This document shows, one piece after another, positions 8,950 to 17,582 of a stretch of 64,000 nt of DNA. The stretch spans positions 62,001-126,000 of the forward strand of contig RAZA01000011.1 in assembly GCA_003612485.1 (NCBI GenBank). Direction: 5' to 3'. The notes beneath the pieces were generated by a model. The model searched no databases and was not told the origin of the DNA. It saw only the letters and a program-made list of their open reading frames with translations. Position numbers and translations under genes: made by a program. Numbering within the stretch: position 1 is the first letter of the stretch; each line of letters opens with the position of its first letter. The stretch is from a bacterium D16-50 (GTDB lineage: Bacteria > Bacillota > Clostridia > Lachnospirales > Lachnospiraceae).

Positions 8950-9078
8950 ATGACAAAGGCGACACATTATCCAAGATACAGACCGCCGGACGGAGAGTTC
9001 GATTCTGATCAGATTACATTATCCATCTATAACCAGATCAGGGGACAAGCAAAGTCCTGCCCCGGTGCCTTTTTCTAA
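8950..9078 (+). CDS. Possible small ORF or gene remnant (42 aa)
   Basis: ATG 8950 to TAA 9076-9078 encodes a coherent hydrophilic peptide beginning MTKATHYPRYRPPDGEF and containing DSDQITLSIYNQIR. It fills most of the 225-base gap between the glycosyltransferase and the methyltransferase-like gene. It reads like the N-terminus of a longer enzyme cut short by TAA, so a decayed gene is as likely as a functional microprotein. No family is assigned. Confidence 0.28.
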   Translation: MTKATHYPRYRPPDGEFDSDQITLSIYNQIRGQAKSCPGAFF

Positions 9079-9160
9079 ATGGACTATAATGCCAGAACAA
9101 CCAGAATATATGTCTGGAAAGCATACATTTCACTCAAAAAATAGGTTACGGAGACTTCAT

Positions 9161-9904
9161 ATGAAAATACGACATTTTTATTGCTTCGATACGAAGGCAA
9201 GTACAAATATGCATTCGGACGCGTTAGATAGGAATAATTGGGAAGTTCTGCGCGCATATGAGGACGGGGGGGCATTTTCGCTGGAGCGCACCAGAGAAGA
9301 CTACATAAAAAACTGTGAAGGAAGTCAAAGCTATAAAGAAACTGCCCAGAAAATAAGCCATATTGTTCAGAAGAATAAATGGAACACGGTAGTCTCATTA
9401 GGGGTCGGAAAAGCTGTCCTTGAATATCAGCTCAAGAAAATGTCGCCGCAGCTGACGATAGAATGTACAGATTTTACGAAGCAAAGCCTAGACATGTTGG
9501 GCAAGATGTTCGTTGAATGTGACCGATTTAGCGTCTTTGATATAGCAAATGATGATTTTTCTGTATATAGGGATATGGATGCGGTGATTATGCACCGCAT
9601 TTCAACGGAATTCACAAGAACGCAATGGAAGGCCATATTTCACAAGATGCATGACGCCGGCATTAAAAACGTGCTTTTCATACCAACCGAGCTATTGACG
9701 ATAAAATCGGCCATAAAAGAAAAGCTCCACTATGTTGCCAATATCATACGGCATAAGAAAAATATTTTTTGCGGATGGATGTATACCAGAAATGAGTTTT
9801 TGAATTTTTTTAGGGGGAACGATAAAAACCATCCTTTGTATGAAATAACCCACAGCGTCAGATACGGCAATACAGAAATGTTTGAATTAAAGATAATTAA
9901 ATAG
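9161..9904 (+). CDS. Probable class I SAM-dependent methyltransferase-like protein
   Basis: 247 residues. ATG 9161 is chosen because GGAG lies 7 bases upstream and the protein then starts MKIRHFYCFD; longer versions lack a good ribosome site. The segment NTVVSLGVGKAVLEYQL resembles motif I of a Rossmann-fold methyltransferase. It is followed by TIECTDFTKQSLDML (acidic end of strand 2) and DMDAVIMHRISTEF where motif IV would fall. The canonical GxGxG is degraded to GVGK, so catalysis is uncertain. It lies between glycosyltransferases and before the amino-dideoxyhexose genes, where an O- or N-methylation of a sugar would fit. Confidence 0.5.
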   Translation: MKIRHFYCFDTKASTNMHSDALDRNNWEVLRAYEDGGAFSLERTREDYIKNCEGSQSYKETAQKISHIVQKNKWNTVVSLGVGKAVLEYQLKKMSPQLTIECTDFTKQSLDMLGKMFVECDRFSVFDIANDDFSVYRDMDAVIMHRISTEFTRTQWKAIFHKMHDAGIKNVLFIPTELLTIKSAIKEKLHYVANIIRHKKNIFCGWMYTRNEFLNFFRGNDKNHPLYEITHSVRYGNTEMFELKIIK

Positions 9905-9938
9905 CATTATCTCCCGCAAGGGACTGAAAGGATGAATC

Positions 9939-10949
9939 GTGGATCAGATTTATTGTACTTTGTTTGACTCAAACTATATGGACAAGGGGCTCGTATTGTA
10001 TGATTCCATGTGCGACTTTATAGGAGACTTCAAGTTATATATATTTGCGTTTGATGATCTATGCTACAGCATTCTGTCGAAAATGCACTTAAAAAACGCT
10101 ACACTTATTCCGCTGAAGGATCTGGAGACAGAAGAATTGTTAAAAGCAAAACAAGAGAGAACGCCTGCGGAGTACTGTTGGACATGTGCTGCATGGACAA
10201 TCAAGCATGTGCTGGATTGCTTTCAGGAAGATATCTGCACCTATATAGATGCGGACATGATGTTTTTTTCCTCACCGCAGCCTATTTTCGATGATCTGAG
10301 AGCAAAAGAATGCTCCATTATAATCGTTCCCCATCGGTTCAAGAACGAAAAAGAGGAAAGAAAGGCCCATGACACCGTAGGTTCCTACTGCGTAGAATTC
10401 AATACGTTCATAAACAATGAACAAGGACGAGCCGCCTTGGATTGGTGGGCAGACAGATGTCTGGAATGGTGCTTTTATGCGGTTCCGGGAACTACCGAAT
10501 GGTATGGAGATCAAAAATACCTGAATGTTTTCCCCCAAAAGTTCAAAGGAGTGTACATATGCGATCACATAGGCATAGGGCTTGCACCGTGGAACAATAT
10601 GCTTGTGGATTATGTCAAAGACTGCCCCCTGAAAATAAAGGAAAAGAAAAGCGGCAAGGTTTTTCCTTTGATCCTTTATCATTTTGAAAATGTGTCTTTT
10701 TTAAGCAGACACATTTTACATGTCTCTTCCGGGCTGAAGTCCAAAGAATTACATAAATGTATTTACGATGAATACGTAGACCGTATCTTGAAAAAACGCA
10801 GGCTTTTAAAAGAGGAGCATGGTTTTGCCGTGCCCAAGAATCGAAGAATTGTTACAAGGAATGTTTTCATGAAAATATACCAGACCTACATCGGCCCTCT
10901 AAAACGAATCAAGAGAATCTCGGACTTGTATTGGATCAAGGAGGAGTGA
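9939..10949 (+). CDS. Nucleotide-diphospho-sugar glycosyltransferase (GT-A fold, GT8-like)
   Basis: 336 residues starting at GTG 9939, with GAAAGGA about 8 bases upstream. The N-terminus (DQIYCTLFDSNYMDKGLVLYDSM) is typical of GT8-like enzymes that bind UDP-sugars. YIDADMMFFSSP carries the metal-binding DxD motif. A later GDQKYLNVFPQKF and DHIGIGLAPWN match the conserved acceptor-side region. It would transfer one sugar to the growing lipid-linked repeat on the cytoplasmic side. The next gene's start lies 2 bases after this stop, indicating one operon. Donor and linkage unknown. Confidence 0.75.
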   Translation: MDQIYCTLFDSNYMDKGLVLYDSMCDFIGDFKLYIFAFDDLCYSILSKMHLKNATLIPLKDLETEELLKAKQERTPAEYCWTCAAWTIKHVLDCFQEDICTYIDADMMFFSSPQPIFDDLRAKECSIIIVPHRFKNEKEERKAHDTVGSYCVEFNTFINNEQGRAALDWWADRCLEWCFYAVPGTTEWYGDQKYLNVFPQKFKGVYICDHIGIGLAPWNNMLVDYVKDCPLKIKEKKSGKVFPLILYHFENVSFLSRHILHVSSGLKSKELHKCIYDEYVDRILKKRRLLKEEHGFAVPKNRRIVTRNVFMKIYQTYIGPLKRIKRISDLYWIKEE

Positions 10950-10951
10950 TC

Positions 10952-12043
10952 ATGGTACCTATTAATTCTTTAATGCGCAGCTTTCGGCTTCATCAAGCCG
11001 AATATGAGGAAAAGGCATTGGAAGTCCTGCGCAGCGGGTGGTATGTCTTAGGGAAAGAAGTCGCACAGTTTGAAGAAGAATTCGCAGCATTGGCAGGCAC
11101 AAAATACAGTATCGGTGTTGACAACGGACTGAACGCCATCGTGTTAGGGATCAAGGCTCTGGGCATAGGCGAAGGTGATGAAGTGATCGTAGCGGCCAAC
11201 ACTTATATCGCCACCGTACTCGGCGTGTCGCTCAACAAAGCCACTCCCGTTTTTGTGGATGCCGATGAATACCATAATATAGATCCTGCCAAAATTGAAA
11301 GCGCAATTACAGAGAAGACAAAAGCCGTATTAGTCACCCACTTTTACGGACAAGCTTGTCAGATGAAGCAGATCAAAGAAATATGCGATGGAAACAATAT
11401 CTACTTACTTGAGGATTGTGCACAAGCACATATGGCGGAAAGTTATGGGAAACAAGTGGGTTCTTGGGGAATTATGGGTTTTTTCAGTTTCTATCCCACG
11501 AAAAATATGGGCGGTTTTGGCGATGGCGGAGCAATTACTACAGACTGTGAAGAACTGAGTACAAAGCTTAGAGCGCTTCGCAATTACGGCAGCACGCAGA
11601 GGTACAAAAATGATTACGAGGGTCACAACGCCAGACTGGATGAGCTTCAAGCCGGTTTGCTCAGGATCAAAATCAAACATGGGCAGGAAATCACAAATGA
11701 ACGAATACGGATTGCGGGCAGATATATGTCGGAAATCCATAATCCTAAGATAGAACTGCCCATGACCGCATCCAAGTGTACGCATGTATATCATCTTTTT
11801 GTCGTGCAGGCAGCTGACAGAGACCGTTTCAGAACCTATATGGCGGAACAAGGAGTTTCTACTGACGTACACTACCCTACTCCCCCATACCTTGCAAGGC
11901 CCTATGCTCCTCTGGGATATGGCAGGGAAGACTTTCCTATAACGAAGCGGCTGTATTCAAAGATCGTTTCAATTCCTATCTTCAACGGAATGACCGATGA
12001 GGAACAGCAAATTGTAATTGACGCGATAAATCATTATCAATAA
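10952..12043 (+). CDS. DegT/DnrJ/EryC1 aminotransferase, probable dTDP-3-keto-6-deoxyhexose 3-aminotransferase
   Basis: 363 residues; ATG 10952 follows a strong AAGGAGG. PLP-dependent sugar aminotransferase with SGWYVLGKEV near the N-terminus, the cofactor aspartate in LLEDCAQAH, and the Schiff-base lysine K184 in [10 protein letters not shown]. The next gene is an FdtA-type 3,4-ketoisomerase, which makes the 3-keto substrate. The pair therefore most likely yields dTDP-3-amino-3,6-dideoxy-galactose or -glucose (FdtB or QdtB role). Which epimer cannot be told from sequence. The dTDP-glucose genes rmlA and rmlB are not in the window. The assignment depends on the neighbour; fold and cofactor site are certain. 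Confidence 0.85.
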   Translation: MVPINSLMRSFRLHQAEYEEKALEVLRSGWYVLGKEVAQFEEEFAALAGTKYSIGVDNGLNAIVLGIKALGIGEGDEVIVAANTYIATVLGVSLNKATPVFVDADEYHNIDPAKIESAITEKTKAVLVTHFYGQACQMKQIKEICDGNNIYLLEDCAQAHMAESYGKQVGSWGIMGFFSFYPTKNMGGFGDGGAITTDCEELSTKLRALRNYGSTQRYKNDYEGHNARLDELQAGLLRIKIKHGQEITNERIRIAGRYMSEIHNPKIELPMTASKCTHVYHLFVVQAADRDRFRTYMAEQGVSTDVHYPTPPYLARPYAPLGYGREDFPITKRLYSKIVSIPIFNGMTDEEQQIVIDAINHYQ

Positions 12044-12057
12044 GGCGGAATGTTTAC

Positions 12058-12474
12058 ATGACATTAAAAGAGAAGTGTCCGATTGTGGAGTTCAAGGATT
12101 TCGGCGATGAAAGGGGCAGGCTTGTCGTAGTTGAAGGCAGACATTCCATACCCTTCGACATTGCCAGAGTGTTCTATATATACGGCTCGGATTCAACGGT
12201 AATAAGGGGACAGCACGCAAATCGCAATTCGGAATTCGTATTGATCAACGTAGCCGGAAAGAGCAAGGTTCGAGTCACAGACACACATGAAGAATTTGTG
12301 GCCAGACTCGACAAGCCCAGAACCGGAATCTATATTCCGGCAATGATCTGGAAGGAAATGTATGATTTCTCGGAAGACTCTGTTCTGCTGGTGCTTGCGA
12401 GCACGCATTACGATGGCGGAGAATACATAAGGGATTATGCCAAATATTCAGAGATTATGAAAAAGAAAAGCTGA
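12058..12474 (+). CDS. FdtA/QdtA-type dTDP-4-oxo-6-deoxy-glucose 3,4-ketoisomerase
   Basis: 138 residues, the usual length of this cupin family. Conserved stretches are DERGRLVVVEG, IPFDIARVFYIYG, RGQHANRNSEFVLINV and the tail MYDFSEDSVLLVLAS...YIRDY. The enzyme moves the keto group from C4 to C3 of dTDP-4-keto-6-deoxy-glucose. In characterised FdtA the active site has HAH; here it is HAN, so the second histidine is replaced by asparagine, as I recall for other WxcM-like members. It lies 14 bases after the aminotransferase, which supports an amino-sugar product. An N-acyltransferase for the amine is not adjacent. Confidence 0.85.
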   Translation: MTLKEKCPIVEFKDFGDERGRLVVVEGRHSIPFDIARVFYIYGSDSTVIRGQHANRNSEFVLINVAGKSKVRVTDTHEEFVARLDKPRTGIYIPAMIWKEMYDFSEDSVLLVLASTHYDGGEYIRDYAKYSEIMKKKS

Positions 12475-12493
12475 ATCAAGGGATGGTACTGCC

Positions 12494-13705
12494 ATGAGAA
12501 TATTACAGATAGAAGACTTTTTCCACCCGGATGCAGGATATCAGGTAAATGTTCTATCAAAATATCTGACAAAAGCGGGACATGAGGTGATAATCCTCAC
12601 CTCAGAAATGCTTAAGGTTCCGGAAAGCTTGACAAGCTTTTTCGGCCGTTCCGATTTAGAGGAAAAGGATAGAGAGTTTGAACGCTGCAACAAGGTCAAG
12701 ATAGTCAGGGTTCCCTTAAGATGTTTTGCAGGCAATCGGTTTATCTATACAAGAATGATTTACAAGAAGATCCGGCAGCTTGCCCCTGATCTCCTATATG
12801 TGCACGGCAACGATACTTATATCGGAATGACGATCCTTAGGAAGCCCTTTAAGTATGATTGCGCGATCGTAAGCGACAGCCATATGTTGAAGATGGCATC
12901 GGCCAATAAGCTGCATGTTCCGTTTTGCTGGTGGTACAAGACCTTCGTCACTCCGTCAATCCAAAAAAACAACATCCCCATCATCAGGACGCAGGACGAC
13001 TGCTATGTTCAATCGGAATTGGGGATTCCTTTGGAGCAAAGCCCCTATATCCCGCTAGGATCCGATACCATGCTGTTTAGGCCAAGCCCAGAGAAAAGAC
13101 AAGAATTCCGGAGGGAAAACGGCATTTCAGAAGATGCATTTGTAGTTATCTATGCAGGAAAACTGGATGAAGCCAAAGGAGGCGATCTTTTGGCAGATGG
13201 GGTTGCGGAAAAAATAAACAGCCGTAGGCAAATCGTATTTCTGATCGTCGGAAATACAAACGGAGAATACGGAATGAAAATAGAGGCCAAGCTCAAGGCC
13301 TCCAAAAACTCTGTACTGCGTTTTCCTACGCAAAAATATACGAATTTGGCCAGCTTTTTTCAGGCCAGCGATTTGGCGTTATTCCCAAAGCAATGCAGCC
13401 TAAGTTTTTATGATGCCCAAGCCTGCGGCTTGCCGGTCGTTTTTGAAGATAACAATATAAATACGGACAGATCCAAAGCCGGCACCGCCTTTACGTTCCG
13501 TAAGGACAATGTTTCTGATTTCCGAGCCAAAATAGAATACTGCGCCGCATTGAATCCTGCCGAGTATGCGCTGATTGCTCAAAGGGCGCAGGCATTTATC
13601 GACAAGGAATATAGCTATGAGGACACCGCAAAAAAATACTTGCATGTAATGACAGAGGCGAAGAAGCATTTCGATGAAGTGAAGAGAAAGGATCGGGAAA
13701 GATAA
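12494..13705 (+). CDS. Glycosyltransferase family 4
   Basis: 403 residues with a GT-B fold. The N-terminal domain starts MRILQIEDFFHPDAGYQVNV, typical of GT4 acceptor domains. The C-terminal donor domain has VIYAGKLDEAKGGDLLADG and DLALFPKQCSLSFYDAQACGL, where the usual E-x7-E nucleotide-sugar site is altered (SFYDAQACG). It would add one residue to the repeat unit on the cytoplasmic side. A single base separates it from the dehydrogenase gene that follows. Sugar specificity is not predictable. Confidence 0.8.
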   Translation: MRILQIEDFFHPDAGYQVNVLSKYLTKAGHEVIILTSEMLKVPESLTSFFGRSDLEEKDREFERCNKVKIVRVPLRCFAGNRFIYTRMIYKKIRQLAPDLLYVHGNDTYIGMTILRKPFKYDCAIVSDSHMLKMASANKLHVPFCWWYKTFVTPSIQKNNIPIIRTQDDCYVQSELGIPLEQSPYIPLGSDTMLFRPSPEKRQEFRRENGISEDAFVVIYAGKLDEAKGGDLLADGVAEKINSRRQIVFLIVGNTNGEYGMKIEAKLKASKNSVLRFPTQKYTNLASFFQASDLALFPKQCSLSFYDAQACGLPVVFEDNNINTDRSKAGTAFTFRKDNVSDFRAKIEYCAALNPAEYALIAQRAQAFIDKEYSYEDTAKKYLHVMTEAKKHFDEVKRKDRER

Positions 13706-13706
13706 A

Positions 13707-14927
13707 ATGGTAAACGTTATCGGAATGGGATACATCGGACTGCCGACGGCACTTATGCTGGCAAGCCATGGGATCGAGGTCGTGGGAACAGACTACAACA
13801 AAAAATTGATCAATACATTAAACTCCGGGCAAACTACCTTTAAGGAAAGCGGATTGGATCAGCTTTTTCGCAAAGCGGTGGAAGCCGGAATCAAATTTAG
13901 TACGAATTATCAGATTACGGATACATATATCATATCCGTTCCTACGCCATATGACAAATTCAGCAAGAAGGTTGACGCAAGTTATGTCGTTGCTGCAATA
14001 AAGTCGGTTTTGGACGTTGCGAATCAGGGGGCGGCCATTGTTATCGAGTCAACCGTCTCTCCGGGTACGATCGATAAGTACATTCGTCCTATCATCAACG
14101 AGAAAGCATCACAAACCGGCAATGAATTTCACTTGGTTCATGCTCCGGAAAGAATCATACCGGGGAATATGGTATATGAGCTGATCCACAATAACCGCAC
14201 TGTCGGCGCAGATATCAAAAAAGTCGGAGAACGCATCAAAGAATTGTATGGATCCTTTTGCAGGGGGGAGATTGTTGTAACGGATATTAAAACCGCCGAA
14301 ATGACAAAGGTCGTCGAAAACACCTTCAGAGCAGTCAATATTGCCTTTGCCAACGAACTGGCTAAAATATGCAGGCATGACGATATGGACGTCTATGAAA
14401 TTATCAGAATATGCAATATGCATCCTCGGGTCAACATATTGCAGCCGGGACCAGGCGTAGGCGGGCACTGCATCTCTGTAGACCCTTGGTTCTTGGTTGG
14501 CGACTATCCCTCTTTGGCAAAGGTTATTGATGAGGCGATGAAAACAAATGACAGCATGCCGGATTTCGTGCTTTGCAGAATCCACGAGATCATGGATGAG
14601 ACGCACATTCTCGATAAGCAGCGGGTGGGATTATATGGATTGACCTATAAAGAAAATGTTGACGATTGCAGGGAATCTCCTACGCTGCAGCTGCTGGAAA
14701 GCCAGCAAAGGCACCTTGCAGAGCCGTTAAAAGTTTACGATCCCATGATTGCCGAAGACATTGTGCCCAATCAGTATCACGATCTGGACTCCTTCGTAAA
14801 TGATGTAGACATGATAGTGATTATGGTAAGACATGAAGAGATTATACAACAACGCAAAAAATTGGAGGGAAAAGTCATTTTAGACTGTCACAACATACTT
14901 GACATGGACGGAGTGTATCATTTATAG
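13707..14927 (+). CDS. wecC: UDP-N-acetyl-D-mannosaminuronate dehydrogenase (WecC type), copy 1
   Basis: 406 residues. N-terminal NAD domain VIGMGYIGLPTALML; central helix with AEMTKVVENTFRAVNIAFANELA; catalytic cysteine in GPGVGGHCISVDPWFLV; C-terminal LYGLTYKENVDDCRESP. These match the UDP-ManNAc/UDP-GlcNAc 6-dehydrogenase branch, which oxidises C6 twice using NAD+. With the WecB-type epimerase at 21386-22522 it gives UDP-ManNAcA for this module. A near-equal paralogue is at 34896-36122. A UDP-GlcNAc 6-dehydrogenase (WbpA-like) role is the alternative. Confidence 0.88.
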   Translation: MVNVIGMGYIGLPTALMLASHGIEVVGTDYNKKLINTLNSGQTTFKESGLDQLFRKAVEAGIKFSTNYQITDTYIISVPTPYDKFSKKVDASYVVAAIKSVLDVANQGAAIVIESTVSPGTIDKYIRPIINEKASQTGNEFHLVHAPERIIPGNMVYELIHNNRTVGADIKKVGERIKELYGSFCRGEIVVTDIKTAEMTKVVENTFRAVNIAFANELAKICRHDDMDVYEIIRICNMHPRVNILQPGPGVGGHCISVDPWFLVGDYPSLAKVIDEAMKTNDSMPDFVLCRIHEIMDETHILDKQRVGLYGLTYKENVDDCRESPTLQLLESQQRHLAEPLKVYDPMIAEDIVPNQYHDLDSFVNDVDMIVIMVRHEEIIQQRKKLEGKVILDCHNILDMDGVYHL

Positions 14928-14970
14928 GTGCTGATCCGCAGCAACAGCATTGTCATAGGAGAATTGCATA

Positions 14971-16440
14971 ATGAATAAATCCTTAAATACTGCGGTTCGT
15001 ATAGGGGGCCATATCGTAGGAAACAAATCCTTTTTATATATAGAATTTCTTTTAATTGCAGCTCTTTCGACTTATTTCTATACCAATCAATTTGTAATGC
15101 AAGCTTTGATCGGAATAGAAATTGTGATTTTAGTCTATTTTTTTATCAGAAAGAACTGGGTCGATTATATAGGGCACTATATTTTTTTCTGCGGAATCAG
15201 CCTTGAGTTTGCGGATTTGCTGCAGGTGGATGAATTTTATTCCTTTAAGGAAACCCGGCTGTTTGGCCTGAATCTGGGGGTATGGGCGCTGGTTCCGATT
15301 ACATTGTCGATGCTGGCAAAGGGCTATCCCTTGGGACAGATCAAATCTAAGCTAAAGTCTTTGTATACATTCATCAGGCAATATATTTTGATCTTGGCAA
15401 TAGCTATTGCCATGGGCGTTTTGATGTTTATCGTCAACGACAATAATGTAGGTTATTTATTGGATTGGAAATACTTTTTTATAAGCCAGTTTTATCTGGT
15501 TGCCGTTCAGCCTATTATGCTGATCCTGATCATCAGCACAGCGGTATGTAAGTGTGAGGACTATCATAAATTAGAGGACTATTTTGAATGCACGCTTGTG
15601 GGAATTGTTTTTTGCATGGTGGTCTCTGTGTTAACAAAAAACTGGGGAGACTATGGAGGCATAAGCACATTGGTCGTCGGAAACAGTGTGCGCTGGATCC
15701 CGATTTTATTGATTTTGCCACTGTATAAAGAATATAAGAATCAAAAGAAAATATGGATTTGGGCTCTCATAGGGATGCTGCTTTCTCTCACATATAATGC
15801 TACGGGAAAAACGGTGCTTATATATGGAATGATACCTTTTCTTTTTTTCATACATATTATCAAAAATAGGGACAATGTGAAAATCGCTTTCTATCTATTG
15901 GCGGCACCGGTCATTCTGATGGCCGGTATATTTATCGTTAAGTATTTGCTTGACAACAGTCATCTGTTTTATGTCAAGTTTCGGCAGGCAGTTAGCTTGA
16001 TAAAGTATATGTTGGGAATCACGCAGGCTTCTTTTGTAAGCGACTCTCCCAAAGTCAGAATCTATGAGATATACAACATAGCTTTAGAGTATGCCAATAA
16101 ACCCTGGCTGCTTTTGTTCGGAAAGGGTCTGGCATCAACTGCCAGAAACTACATGGATCTCCATTATGTGGGAAGCGCTTTTTCCGAAGCAGAATGGAAT
16201 GCGGGGCTTTTCTGCACTATGCATGAGACTTTTTCTAAATTGTTTTTGTCCAACGGATTATATGGCATCGTCTTTTTTGTCACTACCATCGCCCACTGTA
16301 TAAAGGGATGGTTCTCGTCACCATGGATCGTGCTGGGATTGTACTGGTTCGTTATCTCATATTCTTACAGCGCCACAATGACATCTATTGGTTTGAGTTG
16401 TCTGGTATACGGATTAGCAAAGGCGGATATCAAAAAATGA
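14971..16440 (+). CDS. Wzy-type polysaccharide polymerase
   Basis: 489 residues with about a dozen hydrophobic helices and a long polar segment near residues 340-400. The C-terminal loop contains LFGKGLASTARNYMDLHY and MHETFSKLFLSNGLYGIVFF, the O-antigen polymerase pattern of a polar loop leading into a helix. It would polymerise flipped repeat units at the outer face. It is placed between sugar-precursor and pyruvyl transferase genes and close to the flippase. Its stop overlaps the next start (ATGA). Wzy proteins diverge strongly, so the call rests on topology and context. Confidence 0.72.
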   Translation: MNKSLNTAVRIGGHIVGNKSFLYIEFLLIAALSTYFYTNQFVMQALIGIEIVILVYFFIRKNWVDYIGHYIFFCGISLEFADLLQVDEFYSFKETRLFGLNLGVWALVPITLSMLAKGYPLGQIKSKLKSLYTFIRQYILILAIAIAMGVLMFIVNDNNVGYLLDWKYFFISQFYLVAVQPIMLILIISTAVCKCEDYHKLEDYFECTLVGIVFCMVVSVLTKNWGDYGGISTLVVGNSVRWIPILLILPLYKEYKNQKKIWIWALIGMLLSLTYNATGKTVLIYGMIPFLFFIHIIKNRDNVKIAFYLLAAPVILMAGIFIVKYLLDNSHLFYVKFRQAVSLIKYMLGITQASFVSDSPKVRIYEIYNIALEYANKPWLLLFGKGLASTARNYMDLHYVGSAFSEAEWNAGLFCTMHETFSKLFLSNGLYGIVFFVTTIAHCIKGWFSSPWIVLGLYWFVISYSYSATMTSIGLSCLVYGLAKADIKK

Positions 16441-17582
16441 AAAAAATCGGAATTATAACATACCCCCAGATAGAGGCAGGAAAGGGCAGATTTTTGCAGG
16501 CATATGCATTGTATAGCGCTGTCATTGAAATGGGATATGAGGCAGAGATCATAAATTATCAGCCTGAGATGTTCTACAGAAAAAGAAGCGCAGGTTATTT
16601 CCTCCGGCGAATCTTACATGACCCTAAACTATTGTGCCAATATCTCGCAAAGGCAAAACGAAAGAGGTTTGAAGTCCAAAAAGCAAAACTGCTTGGCAGC
16701 TCCCCGGAGAGCTATAAAACATTTATAGATAAAAATATGCATTATGACACCGGCGCAATTGTCAGTGAAGATGCATTGTTTGAAATCGGGTCAAAGTACG
16801 ATGCACTTGTCTGTGGGAGTGACCAAATATGGAACCCGCGTTATTTTGGCATGAGCGAGGTTTATTATCTGCATTTTGTCAAGGATGAAAAGAAAATTGC
16901 ATACGCAGCAAGTATAGGAACATTGCAGCTGCAGCAAAACGAAATTGATTTTCTGGCAGATCACATAAGAAAAATCAAATATCCTTCAGTGCGGGAAGTA
17001 TCGGCACAGAAATTTCTTAGAAACACCTGCGGAATCAACGTGGATGCCGTATGTGATCCTACCTTTTTATTGCCCAGAGCCTGGTGGAATTCCTTGTCCA
17101 AAAGCTTTGACTCAAATGAATATATCTTGGTGTTTTTGTTTGATGATAATGAAGAACCCCGCAAATTTGCAAAAAGATTAGCATCCCTATATGGGCTGCG
17201 CATTGTGACGATAGTAGAACGAAAAAAGGATTTAAAAAGTAAGGGCAAAAAAGTCGTGGATGCCAATCCTCCCGAATTTATAGGGTACTTCAGGAACGCA
17301 AAATATGTCATTACCCAGTCGTTTCACGGCACGGTGCTGAGTCTGATTTATAATAAGGAGTTTTTTGTGTTCGACAGACAGTGCGATAAAGAAGATCTGA
17401 TGCTGAGAATAGAGGATTTATTAGATATTTACAATCTAAAAAACCGCATGATGACAACACACAAGGAAGATATCGCAAAAAAGATAGATTATACAGCGGT
17501 AAACAAAATAATGGAGGCCCAAAGAAAAAACGGTCTATGTTTTTTGAAAAAAGCATTGTTTGAGGCAACAGAAAGTACATGA
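16437..17582 (+). CDS. Polysaccharide pyruvyl transferase family protein
   Basis: 381 residues from ATG 16437, which overlaps the polymerase stop. The N-terminus is KKIGIITYPQIEAGKGRFLQAYAL. Family signatures are YDALVCGSDQIWNPRYFG, the central KIAYAASIG, and the C-terminal YVITQSFHGTVLSLIYNKEF. These GT-B-like enzymes transfer enolpyruvate from phosphoenolpyruvate to make a pyruvate ketal on a sugar. The iron-sulfur F420-hydrogenase-beta-like protein two genes later is a common companion. It overlaps the flippase gene by four bases, so polymerase, pyruvyl transferase and flippase are coupled. Confidence 0.85.
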   Translation: MKKIGIITYPQIEAGKGRFLQAYALYSAVIEMGYEAEIINYQPEMFYRKRSAGYFLRRILHDPKLLCQYLAKAKRKRFEVQKAKLLGSSPESYKTFIDKNMHYDTGAIVSEDALFEIGSKYDALVCGSDQIWNPRYFGMSEVYYLHFVKDEKKIAYAASIGTLQLQQNEIDFLADHIRKIKYPSVREVSAQKFLRNTCGINVDAVCDPTFLLPRAWWNSLSKSFDSNEYILVFLFDDNEEPRKFAKRLASLYGLRIVTIVERKKDLKSKGKKVVDANPPEFIGYFRNAKYVITQSFHGTVLSLIYNKEFFVFDRQCDKEDLMLRIEDLLDIYNLKNRMMTTHKEDIAKKIDYTAVNKIMEAQRKNGLCFLKKALFEATEST

